Below, piece by piece: positions 1-10,091 of a stretch of 64,000 nucleotides of DNA. This stretch comes from Plebeiibacterium marinum (GTDB lineage Bacteria; Bacteroidota; Bacteroidia; Bacteroidales; Marinilabiliaceae), in the NCBI RefSeq assembly GCF_026013615.1, contig NZ_JAPDPI010000004.1, positions 101,062 through 165,061 of the forward strand, read 5' to 3'. Numbering within the stretch: position 1 is the stretch's first letter; the number at the start of each line of letters is the position of its first letter. The notes under the pieces are model-generated. The model was not told the origin of the DNA. It ran no database searches and saw nothing but the letters and a program-made list of their open reading frames with translations. Position numbers and translations under genes: made by a program.

Positions 1-509
1 TAAAAAGCCTTTTAGATAAGGATTTCAACCTTGAGTTTTCAATTTCAGCAACTACCAGATCTCCCAGAGGAGAAGAAAAACACGGAAATGATTATTACTT
101 TTTGTCGCCTGATGAATTCAGGCAAAAAATAAGCTTAGGAGAATTACTGGAGTGGGAAGAAGTGTACACTGATAAATATTATGGAACACTCAAAAGCGAA
201 GTGGAAAGAATTACCAGCAAAGGCAACAACATCATCTTTGATGTAGATGTTGTTGGTGGTTTAAATATTAAAAAAATGTATGGAGACAGGGCTGTCTCAA
301 TTTTCATCCAGCCCCCTTCTATTGAAGAACTTGAAAAACGATTAACCGGACGAGGAACCGATACCAAAGAAACCATAAAACAACGCCTCAACAAAGCTGA
401 GGAGGAAATTTCATACGCAAAAGATTTTGACCAGATTGTGGTTAACGACAACCTGGAAAAGGCTATCAAAGAAACAGAAAACATCCTCAACAGTTTTTTA
501 AATGCCTGA
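1..509 (+). CDS. gmk: Guanylate kinase, 5' end cut by window edge
   Basis: Phosphorylates GMP to GDP with ATP in the cytosol. The frame is open from base 3, and the first visible residues include the GMP-binding signature SATTRSPRGEE followed by DYYFLS, as in all guanylate kinases. About 168 residues are present. The N-terminal 20 or so residues with the P-loop lie outside the window, so this is a partial gene, not a broken one. A TTG at 102 sits inside the conserved domain and is not a start. The last 8 bases overlap the start of nadD, so the two are translationally coupled. Confidence 0.93.
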   Translation, partial: KSLLDKDFNLEFSISATTRSPRGEEKHGNDYYFLSPDEFRQKISLGELLEWEEVYTDKYYGTLKSEVERITSKGNNIIFDVDVVGGLNIKKMYGDRAVSIFIQPPSIEELEKRLTGRGTDTKETIKQRLNKAEEEISYAKDFDQIVVNDNLEKAIKETENILNSFLNA

Positions 510-1092
510 TAGCAAAAAAAACACCGGATTATTTTTTGGCTCCTTCAACCCCGTTCATGTAGGACATTTAGCTCTTGCCAACTATATTATAGAAAATACA
601 GAGTTGGAAGAAATATGGTTTGTTGTGAGTCCGCAAAACCCATTTAAGCAATCACACGACTTAATAGCTGCCGAACACAGAATTAAAATGCTTGAATTAA
701 GTATTGAAAATGATACCCGGTTTAAAATATGCGATATAGAACTCAACTTACCCATTCCATCATACTCATATAAAACTATTAGGGAACTATACAAACTCTA
801 CCCCGACCACTCCTTTTCAATTATTATGGGTTCCGATAACCTGCTTTCTCTTAGCAGATGGAAAAACATTGAAGACATACTCCAACGCTGCCCTATAAAA
901 GTTTATCCCAGACCCGAATACCCAATAGGGAAAATTGCCTTGAACGCTTCAATTGAAGTAATAGAAGCTCCCGTATTCAACATTGCATCCACTACACTTA
1001 GAAAAGGTATTAAACAAGGAAAAGATTACAGATACCTATTACCCCAACAAGCATTTGAGTATATCAAACTAAACGGATTGTATTTGAAGTAG
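502..1092 (+). CDS. nadD: Nicotinate-nucleotide adenylyltransferase
   Basis: Joins nicotinate mononucleotide and ATP to give deamido-NAD in NAD synthesis. At 196 residues it has normal NadD length. It shows the nucleotidyltransferase signature GSFNPVHVGH at residues 13-22 and the second signature IASTTLRKGI near residue 161, which bind the ATP phosphates. The ATG at 502 lies inside the end of gmk (8-base overlap), so the pair is an operon. No terminator is obvious before the convergent gene at 1139. Confidence 0.95.
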   Translation: MPDSKKNTGLFFGSFNPVHVGHLALANYIIENTELEEIWFVVSPQNPFKQSHDLIAAEHRIKMLELSIENDTRFKICDIELNLPIPSYSYKTIRELYKLYPDHSFSIIMGSDNLLSLSRWKNIEDILQRCPIKVYPRPEYPIGKIALNASIEVIEAPVFNIASTTLRKGIKQGKDYRYLLPQQAFEYIKLNGLYLK

Positions 1093-1138
1093 ACATTTTG
1101 CCTACTCCGTTGCAATCCTGAATAGAAAGCTAACTTTT

Positions 1139-1507
1139 TTAATGAGAACAATTATGATCCCCATTGGCATGTGCATTACATACTGAAAAATTCCCAAGAT
1201 TTCCTCCTAACCATTTCTCCAATACATCTTTTACAGCTCCACTAAAACCAATAAACGATTCTATTCCACATTCCTTTAATTTGTTAATTGCTCCTTGCCC
1301 CATACCTCCGGCTAGCAATACACTTACACCCTGCTCTTTTAAATCATAAGCAAGATTACTTTTACACCCGCATGATTCCGGGCCACGGAATTCACTCGTT
1401 CCAATTATTTCATCTTTATCAGACAAAGTATAGATGGTAAATTTCTCACAATGTCCAAAATGGCTGTCAATCATATCTCCTTTAGTAGGAATAGCTACTT
1501 TCTTCAT
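1139..1507 (-). CDS. NifX/NifB-type dinitrogenase cofactor family protein
   Basis: A 122-residue protein of the dinitrogenase iron-molybdenum cofactor biosynthesis family (MTH1175/NifX/NafY fold). Visible family features are the start MKKVAIPT, a HFGHCEKF segment near residue 17 and the GGMGQGAI turn near residue 67. It also carries ESCGCK and a Cys/His-rich tail (VCNAHANGDHNCSH) that could bind metal. No nif genes are nearby, so a role in nitrogenase is not supported. Such orphan members are common in anaerobes and are thought to carry Fe-S or metal clusters. The exact function is unknown. It stands alone between nadD and a histidine kinase. Confidence 0.8.
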   Translation of the reverse strand: MKKVAIPTKGDMIDSHFGHCEKFTIYTLSDKDEIIGTSEFRGPESCGCKSNLAYDLKEQGVSVLLAGGMGQGAINKLKECGIESFIGFSGAVKDVLEKWLGGNLGNFSVCNAHANGDHNCSH

Positions 1508-1623
1508 TATAATGCAATTAATTTTTCTGTATTTAAGCGAGACAAAATTAAGAATATTCTCACTAACTAATACCTACATAACTATTTTTAACACTAATAA
1601 AGATGTCACTTCCTACAATCCAT

Positions 1624-3252
1624 TTATCGAGCGGGCTCATATTGTTTGGGAATTTCAAAAATAAATCTGGTTCCTTTGTTTATTTCCGATTCAACTTTAA
1701 TTCGCCCATTCATAAGGTTCAATAACTTTTTTACAATAGCCAGTCCCAAACCCGATCCTTGATTTGGGAACGGGGTAACCACACCTTCCCCCTGAACCTT
1801 GTAAAACCGGTGAAAAATCCTTCCTAACTGTTCATTATTAATCCCAATACCTGTATCCGCTACTTCAAACAACAAGCAATCTCCTGCCTCATATATTTTT
1901 AACGAAACTTTGCCCTCAATAGTAAATTTTAGGGCGTTGTGCATCAAATTTACTATAATCTGCTTCAACCTGCCCTGGTCGGCATACAAACCCACCCTTT
2001 CCGAAAGATCACTCACATCCAAATCTATAATCACCTTATCTTTATTCAAACGTTCTTTTTCGGCAATGATCACAGGCAATACATCATTTTTTATAAAAGG
2101 CACCAACACAAATTTGGAAGGATTTAAATCAGTCTGTCCTGTTTCTATTTTACTTAAATCAATTACATTATTTATCAATCCAAGCAAATACTCTGAGTTA
2201 TTATAGATCACCTTTTTGTAGGCATCTGCATCTTTCTCTGTATCATACATCTTACGAACGAGAATATTTGAGAAACCAATTATTGCATTTAAAGGGGTAC
2301 GCAATTCATGACTGATGTTTTGCAAAAAAGCAGTTTTTAAACGATTACTTTCCTCTGCTTTTTTTATAGCTCGTTTTAGATCCGAAATATCTTTAACAAA
2401 ACAGATATAATGGTCTATTTCAACATTTAAAATATCCAGCTTAACATGCTTCAGCTTATTATCCAAAGAAATAAGACTGCATTCATGCGACTCTGTATTT
2501 ATACCAATATTTTTACACTTCTCTTTTAAACCATCCAGGCTTTCGTTGTCAATAAACAGATCAAATAAGTTACGCTTCAGCAATTCATCCCGTTTATACC
2601 CTGTTATCTGAAATATGGCAGGATTAACATCGATTATTTCAAACTTATAATTAAGAATAAACAACCCATCATTAGTGTTCAGGAAATAGTTTTTCAACCT
2701 AGCCTCACTATGCAACAAGGCCTGCTGCTTTTTTCTAGAATTAGTTACATCATCTAAAATACCAAAAACAGCTTCAACCTTCCCCTGGGCATTAATTACG
2801 GGCGACTTACGACATTCAAACCAATAATGCTGACCATTACTGCGTTTAACCGGGCCAATTACATTTTTAACGGAGGCTTTGTTTTGAATACATATCTTAC
2901 TCATGTACTTAAACCGGTCGCGCTCCAGGTTGCCCCAATTTAAATCGTCATCTGTTTTTCCTTCAATCTCACCAAAAGAATCAACTTCCACAATTTTCAG
3001 AAACTTGTTGTTGGCGTAAATAAAACAAGATTTTGTATCCTTTACATATACAGCTTCATCTATTTTATCAAGAATAAAACGTAATTCGTCCGTAATTAAA
3101 TGTGATGAACACCTATTCTTAATATCACTTTCCAATTCATCAACAAGATCTAATGCACGCGACAAGTCACCCTTTATATTTCTCTCCTTTAAAAGATTTA
3201 GCTCCTCTTTCAATTTACCTATCAACGATAGTTCCTCTGCTACTGTATCCAT
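1624..3252 (-). CDS. Soluble PAS-PAS sensor histidine kinase
   Basis: A 542-residue two-component kinase without clear membrane segments, so probably cytosolic. Order: a charged coiled-coil start (1-50), a PAS domain (about 60-175), a second PAS domain (about 185-295), a dimerisation domain with the phospho-acceptor ISHELRTPLNAIIGF (His near 315), then an ATPase domain. The ATPase domain has an N-box (NLMHNALKFT), a G1 box (DTGIGI) and a G2 box (GSGLGLAIV). I chose the ATG at 3252; a TTG two codons upstream is less likely. No response regulator lies nearby, so its partner is elsewhere. The PAS ligand is unknown. Confidence 0.9.
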   Translation of the reverse strand: MDTVAEELSLIGKLKEELNLLKERNIKGDLSRALDLVDELESDIKNRCSSHLITDELRFILDKIDEAVYVKDTKSCFIYANNKFLKIVEVDSFGEIEGKTDDDLNWGNLERDRFKYMSKICIQNKASVKNVIGPVKRSNGQHYWFECRKSPVINAQGKVEAVFGILDDVTNSRKKQQALLHSEARLKNYFLNTNDGLFILNYKFEIIDVNPAIFQITGYKRDELLKRNLFDLFIDNESLDGLKEKCKNIGINTESHECSLISLDNKLKHVKLDILNVEIDHYICFVKDISDLKRAIKKAEESNRLKTAFLQNISHELRTPLNAIIGFSNILVRKMYDTEKDADAYKKVIYNNSEYLLGLINNVIDLSKIETGQTDLNPSKFVLVPFIKNDVLPVIIAEKERLNKDKVIIDLDVSDLSERVGLYADQGRLKQIIVNLMHNALKFTIEGKVSLKIYEAGDCLLFEVADTGIGINNEQLGRIFHRFYKVQGEGVVTPFPNQGSGLGLAIVKKLLNLMNGRIKVESEINKGTRFIFEIPKQYEPAR

Positions 3253-3575
3253 ACTCAAACACTACACAATTGTTGGCTTAATATATTCATAAAATCAGAT
3301 AATCCCAACTTATTATACTACACTCTCCAAATAAAATAACTTTAACACGCATTCTTCTACCGACCTCCCCAAAAAAGAAATGATTTTATCAAATCAGGAT
3401 GTAAGTTTTTCCTGATATATTTCTTAAATGCCTTTCCATTTTAACATTCTTTATTCTTTTTCCGAACTTCAACTCCTAATTCAATAGCATAAAACAAAGT
3501 GATTTTATTAATTTTGCGGGCTGGATTAGGAAAACAATCTTAAACATTTCATTAGTAATACATAACATACAAAAT
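3253..3575. other. Divergent intergenic region, kinase / SulP
   Basis: About 320 bases between two divergent starts, AT-rich. It must hold promoters for both genes. The only recognisable box is the TAATTTTG at 3509-3516, listed separately. No RNA gene, repeat or small ORF with family features was seen. Confidence 0.5.
3509..3516 (+). promoter_or_regulatory. Putative Bacteroidetes -7 box for sulP
   Basis: TAATTTTG fits the TAnnTTTG consensus and would start a leader of about 50 nt before the SulP ATG at 3576. No good -33 TTTG is seen 19 bases upstream, so support is weak. Confidence 0.35.
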
Positions 3576-5177
3576 ATGAAGTTTACTTTTTCATTTATCG
3601 ACAAACGACAGGGGTCGGTTAAAGATGATATTTTATCTGGCCTTACCGTAGCCCTTGCCTTGGTACCGGAAGCGGTTGCCTTTGCCTTTGTTGCGGGTAT
3701 TTCACCCATCATTGGTTTATATGGGGCTTTTATGATGGGCCTAGTCACTGCAGTATTGGGCGGAAGACCAGGAATGATATCCGGGGCAACTGGCGCACTT
3801 GCTGTAGTAATGGTTAACCTTGTTATTGAAGGGAATGCTATGGGGCCAGATGGGAGTATGATGGGAATCCAATATTTATTTGCTACTATTATACTGGCCG
3901 GGTTAATTCAAATGTCAGCCGGCATGCTTAAACTCGGTAAATTTATCCGTATGGTTCCACAATCGGTAATGATGGGATTTGTAAATGGATTGGCTATTGT
4001 GATTTTCACATCGCAACTTGGCATGTTTAAAATAAACGGCGTATTTCTATCAGGATCAAAGCTATACATAATGCTTGGGCTCGTATTTTTAACCATGGCA
4101 ATAATGTATTTTTTGCCAAAGTTTAGCAAAAAGATCCCGGCAGCCCTTGTAGGAATAATTGTGGTTTCGTTAATAGTTATACTTGGGGGTATTGAAACTG
4201 AAACAGTAAGATCCTTTGTTATTTCAGGAGGAGGCACAGGCATCAAGGCCGGATTGCCAACATTTAACATCCCCATGATTCCTTTAAACTTTGAAACACT
4301 CGGTTTTATTGCCCCTTATGCCTTTATCCTGGCAATGATCGGATTGATCGAATCGTTAATGACCCTTACTTTGGTTGATGAATTAACAGAGACCAGAGGT
4401 AGTGGAAACAGGGAATGTGTTGCCCAGGGGATTGCAAATATCACAAACGGTTTTTTTGGAGGTATGGGTGGATGCGCCATGATTGGCCAAAGTATCATCA
4501 ATATCAAATCAGGCGGCCGCGGCAGACTATCTGGAATTGTTGCAGCCATTGCTTTGCTAATGTTTATCCTATTTGGTTCTGCATATATTGAAATGATACC
4601 AATTGCAGCTCTTGTAGGGGTTATGTTTATGGTAGTTATTGGAACTTTTGCGTGGAGTACGTTTAAAATCATCAATAAAATTCCAATAGCAGATGTTATC
4701 GTTATCGCCCTGGTTACTATCCTTACAGTGATTTTTGACCTGGCAATTGCTGTTGCTGCAGGGGTTATTGTTTCAGCTCTCGTATTTGCCTGGGAAAACG
4801 CTGTAAAAATACGAATTTCAAGTACTATGGACGAAGAACATGGAGTTAAGCACTATATTGTTCATGGCCCGCTGTTTTTTGCTGCAACCGCAACTTTTTC
4901 AAATAGCTTTGATGTTAAAAACGACCCAAAAGAAGTGGTCATCAGTTTTGAAGACTCAAGAATTATGGATCAATCTGCTATTGAAGCCATCAATAAAGTA
5001 GCTGAAAAATACCAATTGGTAGGCACCAATGTACACCTGCGCTATTTAAGTCATGACTGTGTCAAATTAATCAATAGGGCTGAAAAAATATGTGACGTAA
5101 ACATATTAAAAGACCCAGACTACCATGTTGCCATTAACGATTATCGCAAAAAGGTTGAAGCGTTAAAAGCTAACTAA
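3576..5177 (+). CDS. SulP-family anion transporter with STAS domain
   Basis: A 533-residue inner-membrane transporter of the SLC26/SulP family. It moves sulfate, bicarbonate or another anion, probably with H+ or Na+; the substrate cannot be read from sequence. The N-terminal three quarters is a run of hydrophobic helices with the family segments LVPEAVAFAFVAGI and GATGALAVV near residues 29-75. The C-terminal part (about 425-533) is a cytosolic STAS domain with the DQSAIEAI helix. It stands alone and is followed by a strong terminator. Bicarbonate (BicA-like) transport is possible but unproven. Confidence 0.92.
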   Translation: MKFTFSFIDKRQGSVKDDILSGLTVALALVPEAVAFAFVAGISPIIGLYGAFMMGLVTAVLGGRPGMISGATGALAVVMVNLVIEGNAMGPDGSMMGIQYLFATIILAGLIQMSAGMLKLGKFIRMVPQSVMMGFVNGLAIVIFTSQLGMFKINGVFLSGSKLYIMLGLVFLTMAIMYFLPKFSKKIPAALVGIIVVSLIVILGGIETETVRSFVISGGGTGIKAGLPTFNIPMIPLNFETLGFIAPYAFILAMIGLIESLMTLTLVDELTETRGSGNRECVAQGIANITNGFFGGMGGCAMIGQSIINIKSGGRGRLSGIVAAIALLMFILFGSAYIEMIPIAALVGVMFMVVIGTFAWSTFKIINKIPIADVIVIALVTILTVIFDLAIAVAAGVIVSALVFAWENAVKIRISSTMDEEHGVKHYIVHGPLFFAATATFSNSFDVKNDPKEVVISFEDSRIMDQSAIEAINKVAEKYQLVGTNVHLRYLSHDCVKLINRAEKICDVNILKDPDYHVAINDYRKKVEALKAN

Positions 5178-5206
5178 AGCAACAGCTTTCAAAATCAAAA
5201 TATTCT

Positions 5207-5234
5207 AAAGCCATCAATTCCGATGGCTTTTTTT
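5207..5234 (+). terminator. Rho-independent terminator after sulP
   Basis: A 9-bp perfect stem (AAAGCCATC / GATGGCTTT) with a 6-base loop, followed by a T-run, 30 bases after the SulP stop codon. Confidence 0.87.
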
Positions 5235-5459
5235 ATTTACATATAACACCTATATCTTTTATCAAGCCATATTTTCATCCTTACCAAAAACACAAAAAAG
5301 ACACCGTTATAACTACAATTAACAACTGATAATAAACATGTTGTACCAAATAAAATTTGGAAATATCAAATTATTATACAAACTTTAAGATAGTTAATAT
5401 TTTTTTTATCACATATTTCATCATTAAGCCTTTATCTCACTAACTCATAAACATTAAAT

Positions 5460-6785
5460 ATGCACCTACCTCTCATCTCCACCTTAGAACGATGGATCAG
5501 TATTAAAATCAGAAGAATAAACACGCAGGAAACATTTCATTACATCCTGTTTTTCTGTATCGTAATCAGTATATTCTCAACTATTTCAAACCTAATCCTT
5601 GGTTTATCATATAAGCTGACCTTATTTACTGGAGCATCCTTACTATTAAATTGTTTACTATTATATCTATCTCATTTTAAAAACAAATACCATTTTGCAA
5701 AAAGGGCGTTTATTATATACATATTTGCTGCATTAAACTTTTTATGGCTTACCAATGGCGGCAGTAATGGTCCTACGTTATTTGTTTTACAAGCTTTCAT
5801 TCCATTATTTTTATTCTTTATTGAAATAAAAAGAAAATCTCTACTTATCATCGCATTCTCAACCAATCTTTTGGCACTATTCACCTTAGAATATTATATG
5901 CCCCAAACCATCATTCCTTATAAAAGCACTTTTGATAGATTTTTAGACCTCTACCTTGTATCAATGCTATTTTTCCTGATTGAAGTACCCTTATTGTACC
6001 TGATACAAAAGCAGTTTATAGCTCAAACCATGAACAAAATAAACTCAGAACGTGTAAAATCAGGTTTCCTGGAAAATATGAGCCACGAAGTCCGCACTCC
6101 GATGAACGCCATTATTGGCTTTTCTGAGTTATTAAAAAACTGTGAAGATGATGCTCAAACAAAGGAATTTTACTTTAAGATAATTAAGGAAAACGGAGAC
6201 TCGCTCCTAAAACTTATGAACAACATTATTACCGCCACGCAACTTGAAGCCGGACTAATTGAACCAAACAAAAAAACAACACTCATAAAGCCTCTAATTG
6301 TCAGGCTTTTTAACTCTTTTTCCAACCAATTGCCTCCGAATAAAAATATAGTTTTATCCTACGAAATCAACTGCAACGAGAACCTGGAAGTTTTTACTGA
6401 CGAATTACTATTGCATCAGGCCCTTTCAAACCTTATTTCAAACGCCATAAAATACACACAACAAGGCGAAGTAAAGTTTGGGATTGCCCATTGTCATAAA
6501 AACAAAAACAATATAAAGATATTTGTACGCGATACAGGCCCGGGTATAACAAGCGAAAAACAGAAAATGATCTTTAAAAAATTCAACACCATAAGTTTTA
6601 AGCTCAACAACAAGAAGGATGGTGTTGGCCTAAGTCTTTCTATAAGTTACGACCTGATAAAAAAACTAAATGGCACCATAATTATAAATTCCGAAGTTGG
6701 TAAGGGAACTGAGTTTTTAGTTTCGATACCTAAAAAAATCAAAGCAAAAAGCAAACCTTCAAAAAAAATATCCTGTCTAAACTAA
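5460..6785 (+). CDS. Membrane-bound sensor histidine kinase
   Basis: A 441-residue kinase with about six hydrophobic helices in residues 25-185 (a membrane sensor region with no recognised domain). A dimerisation domain with MSHEVRTPMNAIIGF (His209) follows, then an ATPase domain with NLISNAIKYT, RDTGPGIT and DGVGLSLS, ending in a Lys/Ser-rich tail. The catalytic half resembles that of the kinase at 1624-3252. No response regulator or receiver domain is attached or adjacent, so the output is unknown. It is monocistronic: sulP ends in a terminator upstream and tpx follows after 150 bases. Confidence 0.9.
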   Translation: MHLPLISTLERWISIKIRRINTQETFHYILFFCIVISIFSTISNLILGLSYKLTLFTGASLLLNCLLLYLSHFKNKYHFAKRAFIIYIFAALNFLWLTNGGSNGPTLFVLQAFIPLFLFFIEIKRKSLLIIAFSTNLLALFTLEYYMPQTIIPYKSTFDRFLDLYLVSMLFFLIEVPLLYLIQKQFIAQTMNKINSERVKSGFLENMSHEVRTPMNAIIGFSELLKNCEDDAQTKEFYFKIIKENGDSLLKLMNNIITATQLEAGLIEPNKKTTLIKPLIVRLFNSFSNQLPPNKNIVLSYEINCNENLEVFTDELLLHQALSNLISNAIKYTQQGEVKFGIAHCHKNKNNIKIFVRDTGPGITSEKQKMIFKKFNTISFKLNNKKDGVGLSLSISYDLIKKLNGTIIINSEVGKGTEFLVSIPKKIKAKSKPSKKISCLN

Positions 6786-6935
6786 CAGTCACTATACACT
6801 ATATTACAATTACTTAAACAAAATAAAACCAACATATGTGAAATTTATTTACGGTTAACAAATGCAAATTTCACCATTAATAAAAACCTTTTTATAACTT
6901 TCTTGTTCTTTTCATAAACAAAAACAAATTAAATA

Positions 6936-7448
6936 ATGAACAAGACAGATTTACAAATTACATTCGCAGGAAATCCTGTAACAATAGTAGGTAATAAAAT
7001 AAACGTTGGTGATAAAGCACCTGACTTTACTGTTATAAATGAAAAACTAGAACCTGTAAAACTTTCTGATTATGATGGAAAAGTAAAGGTTCTTGTTATA
7101 TATCCATCAATTGACACTGGCGTATGTGCCGCTCAAAACAGAAGGTTTAATGTAGAAGCCAACAACCTGAAAGATGTTGTGGTCCTATCTATTTCTGTTG
7201 ACCTTCCTTTTGCACAAAGCCGCTTTTGTGGTGCAGAAGGGCTTGAAAACATCATAACTCTTTCCGATCATAAAGACCTTGATTTTGGCGAGAAATATGG
7301 TTTTGTTATTGATGAATTCAGGTTGTTAACACGCGGGACTGTTATTATCGACAAAGATAATACAGTTAAATATGTTGAGTATGTTCCTGAAATTACTAAT
7401 GATCCGGATTACGACGGAGCTTTAAATGCTGCAAAAGAATTGATTTAA
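6936..7448 (+). CDS. tpx: Thiol peroxidase (atypical 2-Cys peroxiredoxin)
   Basis: Reduces H2O2 and organic peroxides in the cytosol using thioredoxin. At 170 residues it has normal Tpx length. The peroxidatic Cys64 lies in SIDTGVCAAQNRRFN and the resolving Cys98 in SRFCGAEG, spaced as in E. coli Tpx (Cys61/Cys95). The start MNKTDLQITFAGNPVTI is typical. It is a single gene with its own terminator. Confidence 0.96.
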   Translation: MNKTDLQITFAGNPVTIVGNKINVGDKAPDFTVINEKLEPVKLSDYDGKVKVLVIYPSIDTGVCAAQNRRFNVEANNLKDVVVLSISVDLPFAQSRFCGAEGLENIITLSDHKDLDFGEKYGFVIDEFRLLTRGTVIIDKDNTVKYVEYVPEITNDPDYDGALNAAKELI

Positions 7449-7462
7449 ATAAAAATTGAAAT

Positions 7463-7509
7463 AAAAAAAAGCTGCTTTGGAAACACAATCCTAAAGCAGC
7501 TTTTTTTAT
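7463..7509. terminator. Bidirectional terminator between tpx and symporter
   Basis: A stem AAAAAAAGCTGCTTT / AAAGCAGCTTTTTTT with A- and T-runs on opposite sides, so it can end transcription from tpx (plus strand) and from the convergent symporter gene (minus strand). Confidence 0.87.
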
Positions 7510-7590
7510 TTCCTTATCATTTCAATATCTGTGGGCAATAAACTTGCAAAACTCAACTTTACAAAACCAACCAATTTACATTAAAACACC

Positions 7591-8970
7591 TTACTGGGCA
7601 TACTTATCAATAATTGTTGCCACAGTTGCATCCCCTGTTACATTTACAGTAGTTCTTACCATATCCAGGATTCTATCAACAGGCAGAATAATAGCGATCC
7701 AGGCTGGGTTTAATCCTACAGAGTTTAACACTACCATCAGCATAACTACTCCTGCACTGGGAATTGCAGCAGAACCTATACTGGCTAGCGTTGCTGTTAA
7801 TACTACGGTAATTTGTTGCCATAATGAAAGATCAATCATATGCATCTGAGCAAGAAAAACGACTGCAACAGCCTGATAAAGGCTAGTTCCATCCATATTT
7901 ACAGTAGCTCCTATTGGCAATACAAAACCAGCTGTTTTTTTATCCACACCTAAATTTTCCTCTACACACTCAAATGTAACAGGCAAAGTAGCTGCGCTGG
8001 AGCTGGTTGAAAAGGCCAATGCCTGTGCCGGACTTATCCCCCTTAAAAAGTCAAAAAACTTACGTTGAGGTACTAACATTTTTAAAACAGCAGGATAGAT
8101 AACAAAAGCCATCAGTAACAAACCAACTACAACTGTAACAGAATACCATCCCAATCCTTTAAATATCTCAACAATCATGGCTGGATTATCTCCGGCAATA
8201 TCATTTATAACTCCAGCCATCAAGGCAAATACGAAAAACGGAGATCCTTTCATAATTATATCTACCATCTTAATAAAAACCTCGGAGGCCCCATCAAAAA
8301 ATTGAATTAAAACTATTGATTTTTCAGTAGGAACATACAGTATTGCAATCCCAAAGAAGATGGCAAAGAATATAATTTGGAGCATAGATCCATTACCACT
8401 AAGGGCATTGAAGATATTTACCGGAACCACATCAACAAGAGCCTGAAGTGGCCCATGATCCTTTGGAGACTGAAAAACCGGTGCTTTATCCATGGAAACA
8501 TCTCGTTTCAGCTGTTCGCGCTTCTGTAATACAATCTCTTCTAATTCAGGCGAATCAATAAGCCGAACCTGATCTTTAATTTCTACCCCCTCTTGTTTTG
8601 CCCAAAGTTCATAGGTAATCCTACTTTCTGTACGTATCTCTTCCGACAGCGATTTTCCGGGGGCAATAGCATTCACTAACACCAAGCCTAAGGAAACCGC
8701 TAATACCGTAGTAATTAAATACAAACCCAAAGTCCTGACCCCCAATTTACCAAGATCTTTGGGATTACCCAGGCTAACAATACCACTTATTATTGAGAAT
8801 AAAATCAATGGAATTGCAATTAATTTTAACAGGTTAATAAATATTTTACCAAACGGGGCAATCCAGTCACGGGTAAATTCCTGCCAGCCCAGCCAACCTG
8901 ATAAAATGGCCCATACAGCACCCAATATAATACCAAGAATAATTTTTATGTAAAGAGGAGTATTTTTCAT
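7591..8970 (-). CDS. Dicarboxylate/amino acid:cation symporter (DAACS)
   Basis: A 459-residue inner-membrane symporter that takes up glutamate, aspartate or C4-dicarboxylates with Na+ or H+. It shows the re-entrant loop STSSSAATLPVT near residue 320, the GATVNMDGTSLY helix near 345 and the late NVTGDATVAT motif that binds cation and substrate. A hydrophilic insert at about 105-175, between early helices, is longer than in E. coli GltP. The substrate cannot be told from sequence. It lies 33 bases downstream of aroC on the same strand and may share its transcript, without an evident functional link. Confidence 0.93.
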   Translation of the reverse strand: MKNTPLYIKIILGIILGAVWAILSGWLGWQEFTRDWIAPFGKIFINLLKLIAIPLILFSIISGIVSLGNPKDLGKLGVRTLGLYLITTVLAVSLGLVLVNAIAPGKSLSEEIRTESRITYELWAKQEGVEIKDQVRLIDSPELEEIVLQKREQLKRDVSMDKAPVFQSPKDHGPLQALVDVVPVNIFNALSGNGSMLQIIFFAIFFGIAILYVPTEKSIVLIQFFDGASEVFIKMVDIIMKGSPFFVFALMAGVINDIAGDNPAMIVEIFKGLGWYSVTVVVGLLLMAFVIYPAVLKMLVPQRKFFDFLRGISPAQALAFSTSSSAATLPVTFECVEENLGVDKKTAGFVLPIGATVNMDGTSLYQAVAVVFLAQMHMIDLSLWQQITVVLTATLASIGSAAIPSAGVVMLMVVLNSVGLNPAWIAIILPVDRILDMVRTTVNVTGDATVATIIDKYAQ

Positions 8971-9003
8971 TAAACTACAATACTTTCGACTTTTAACTCA
9001 AAA

Positions 9004-10080
9004 CTAGCTATACATCTTATTCAAATATATCATATCAACCATAACCATAGCTGCCATAGCCTCAACAATAGGTACTGCACGAGGCAGCACACATGGATCA
9101 TGACGCCCTTTTACCGTAGTCTGCACCTCTTCGCCATGCTTATTAACGGTATTTTGCTCTTTTAAAATAGTTGCAATAGGTTTAAAAGCAATATTCATGT
9201 ATATATCTTCTCCATTGGTAATTCCTCCTTGAACACCGCCTGACTTATTGGTCCGGGTCCTGACCTGTTCCCCTTCCATATAAAACTCATCATTGTGCTC
9301 AGTTCCTTTCATCTCACCTGCCTTAAAGCCCATACCATATTCAAATCCCTTAACGGCATTAATACCCAACATTGCTTTTCCCATCTCAGCATGGAACTTA
9401 TCAAACACCGGCTCTCCCAGTCCAACTGGAGAATTTTTAACTACACAAGTAATCACTCCTCCAACCGAATCTTTTGCCTGACGAACCTGATCAATATATT
9501 CAATCATTTTTTCTGCCATTTCAGCATCGGGGCAACGAACAATATTATCTTCAATCTTCGACAAATCCAGTTCGTTGTATGTCTTTTCCAGCTTAATATT
9601 GCCAACTTGAGAAGTATAGGCAGCAATATCAACTCCATATTTTTTTAAAGTCAGTTTAGCAATTGCGCCGGCAACCACCCGTGCAATGGTTTCCCTTGCA
9701 GAGGAACGTCCCCCTCCCCTATGATCACGGATACCATATTTGCTTTGATATGTATAATCGGCATGGGAAGGCCGGAATACATCCTTTATATTTCCATAAT
9801 CCTTTGAGCGCTGATCGGCATTCCAAATTACAAAACCTATAGGTGTACCTGTTGCTATACCATCCATAACACCGGATAAAATCTCCACTTTATCCTTTTC
9901 ATCCCGTGGTGTAGTAATTGAACTCTGACCAGGACGGCGACGGTTCAATTCACCTTGAATAAAATCCATATCTATTTCCAGTCCCGGCATAACGCCTTCT
10001 ATTACACCACCAACTGCTTTACCATGTGACTCACCAAAAGATGTAAGTTTAAAAAATTTTCCAAAAGAATTACCTGCCAT
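9004..10080 (-). CDS. aroC: Chorismate synthase
   Basis: Last step of the shikimate pathway: converts EPSP to chorismate with reduced FMN. At 358 residues it has normal length. The three signatures are present: [14 protein letters not shown] near the start, [13 protein letters not shown] near residue 120 and [17 protein letters not shown] near 327. The symporter gene follows 33 bases downstream. Upstream lies a palindromic intergenic repeat. Confidence 0.97.
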   Translation of the reverse strand: MAGNSFGKFFKLTSFGESHGKAVGGVIEGVMPGLEIDMDFIQGELNRRRPGQSSITTPRDEKDKVEILSGVMDGIATGTPIGFVIWNADQRSKDYGNIKDVFRPSHADYTYQSKYGIRDHRGGGRSSARETIARVVAGAIAKLTLKKYGVDIAAYTSQVGNIKLEKTYNELDLSKIEDNIVRCPDAEMAEKMIEYIDQVRQAKDSVGGVITCVVKNSPVGLGEPVFDKFHAEMGKAMLGINAVKGFEYGMGFKAGEMKGTEHNDEFYMEGEQVRTRTNKSGGVQGGITNGEDIYMNIAFKPIATILKEQNTVNKHGEEVQTTVKGRHDPCVLPRAVPIVEAMAAMVMVDMIYLNKMYS

Positions 10081-10091
10081 TGTTATTTAAT

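Noticed and set aside
1434..1664. 76-codon plus-strand frame between the NifX-like gene and the first kinase
   Set aside because: Overlaps the starts and ends of two convincing minus-strand genes and shows no family features.
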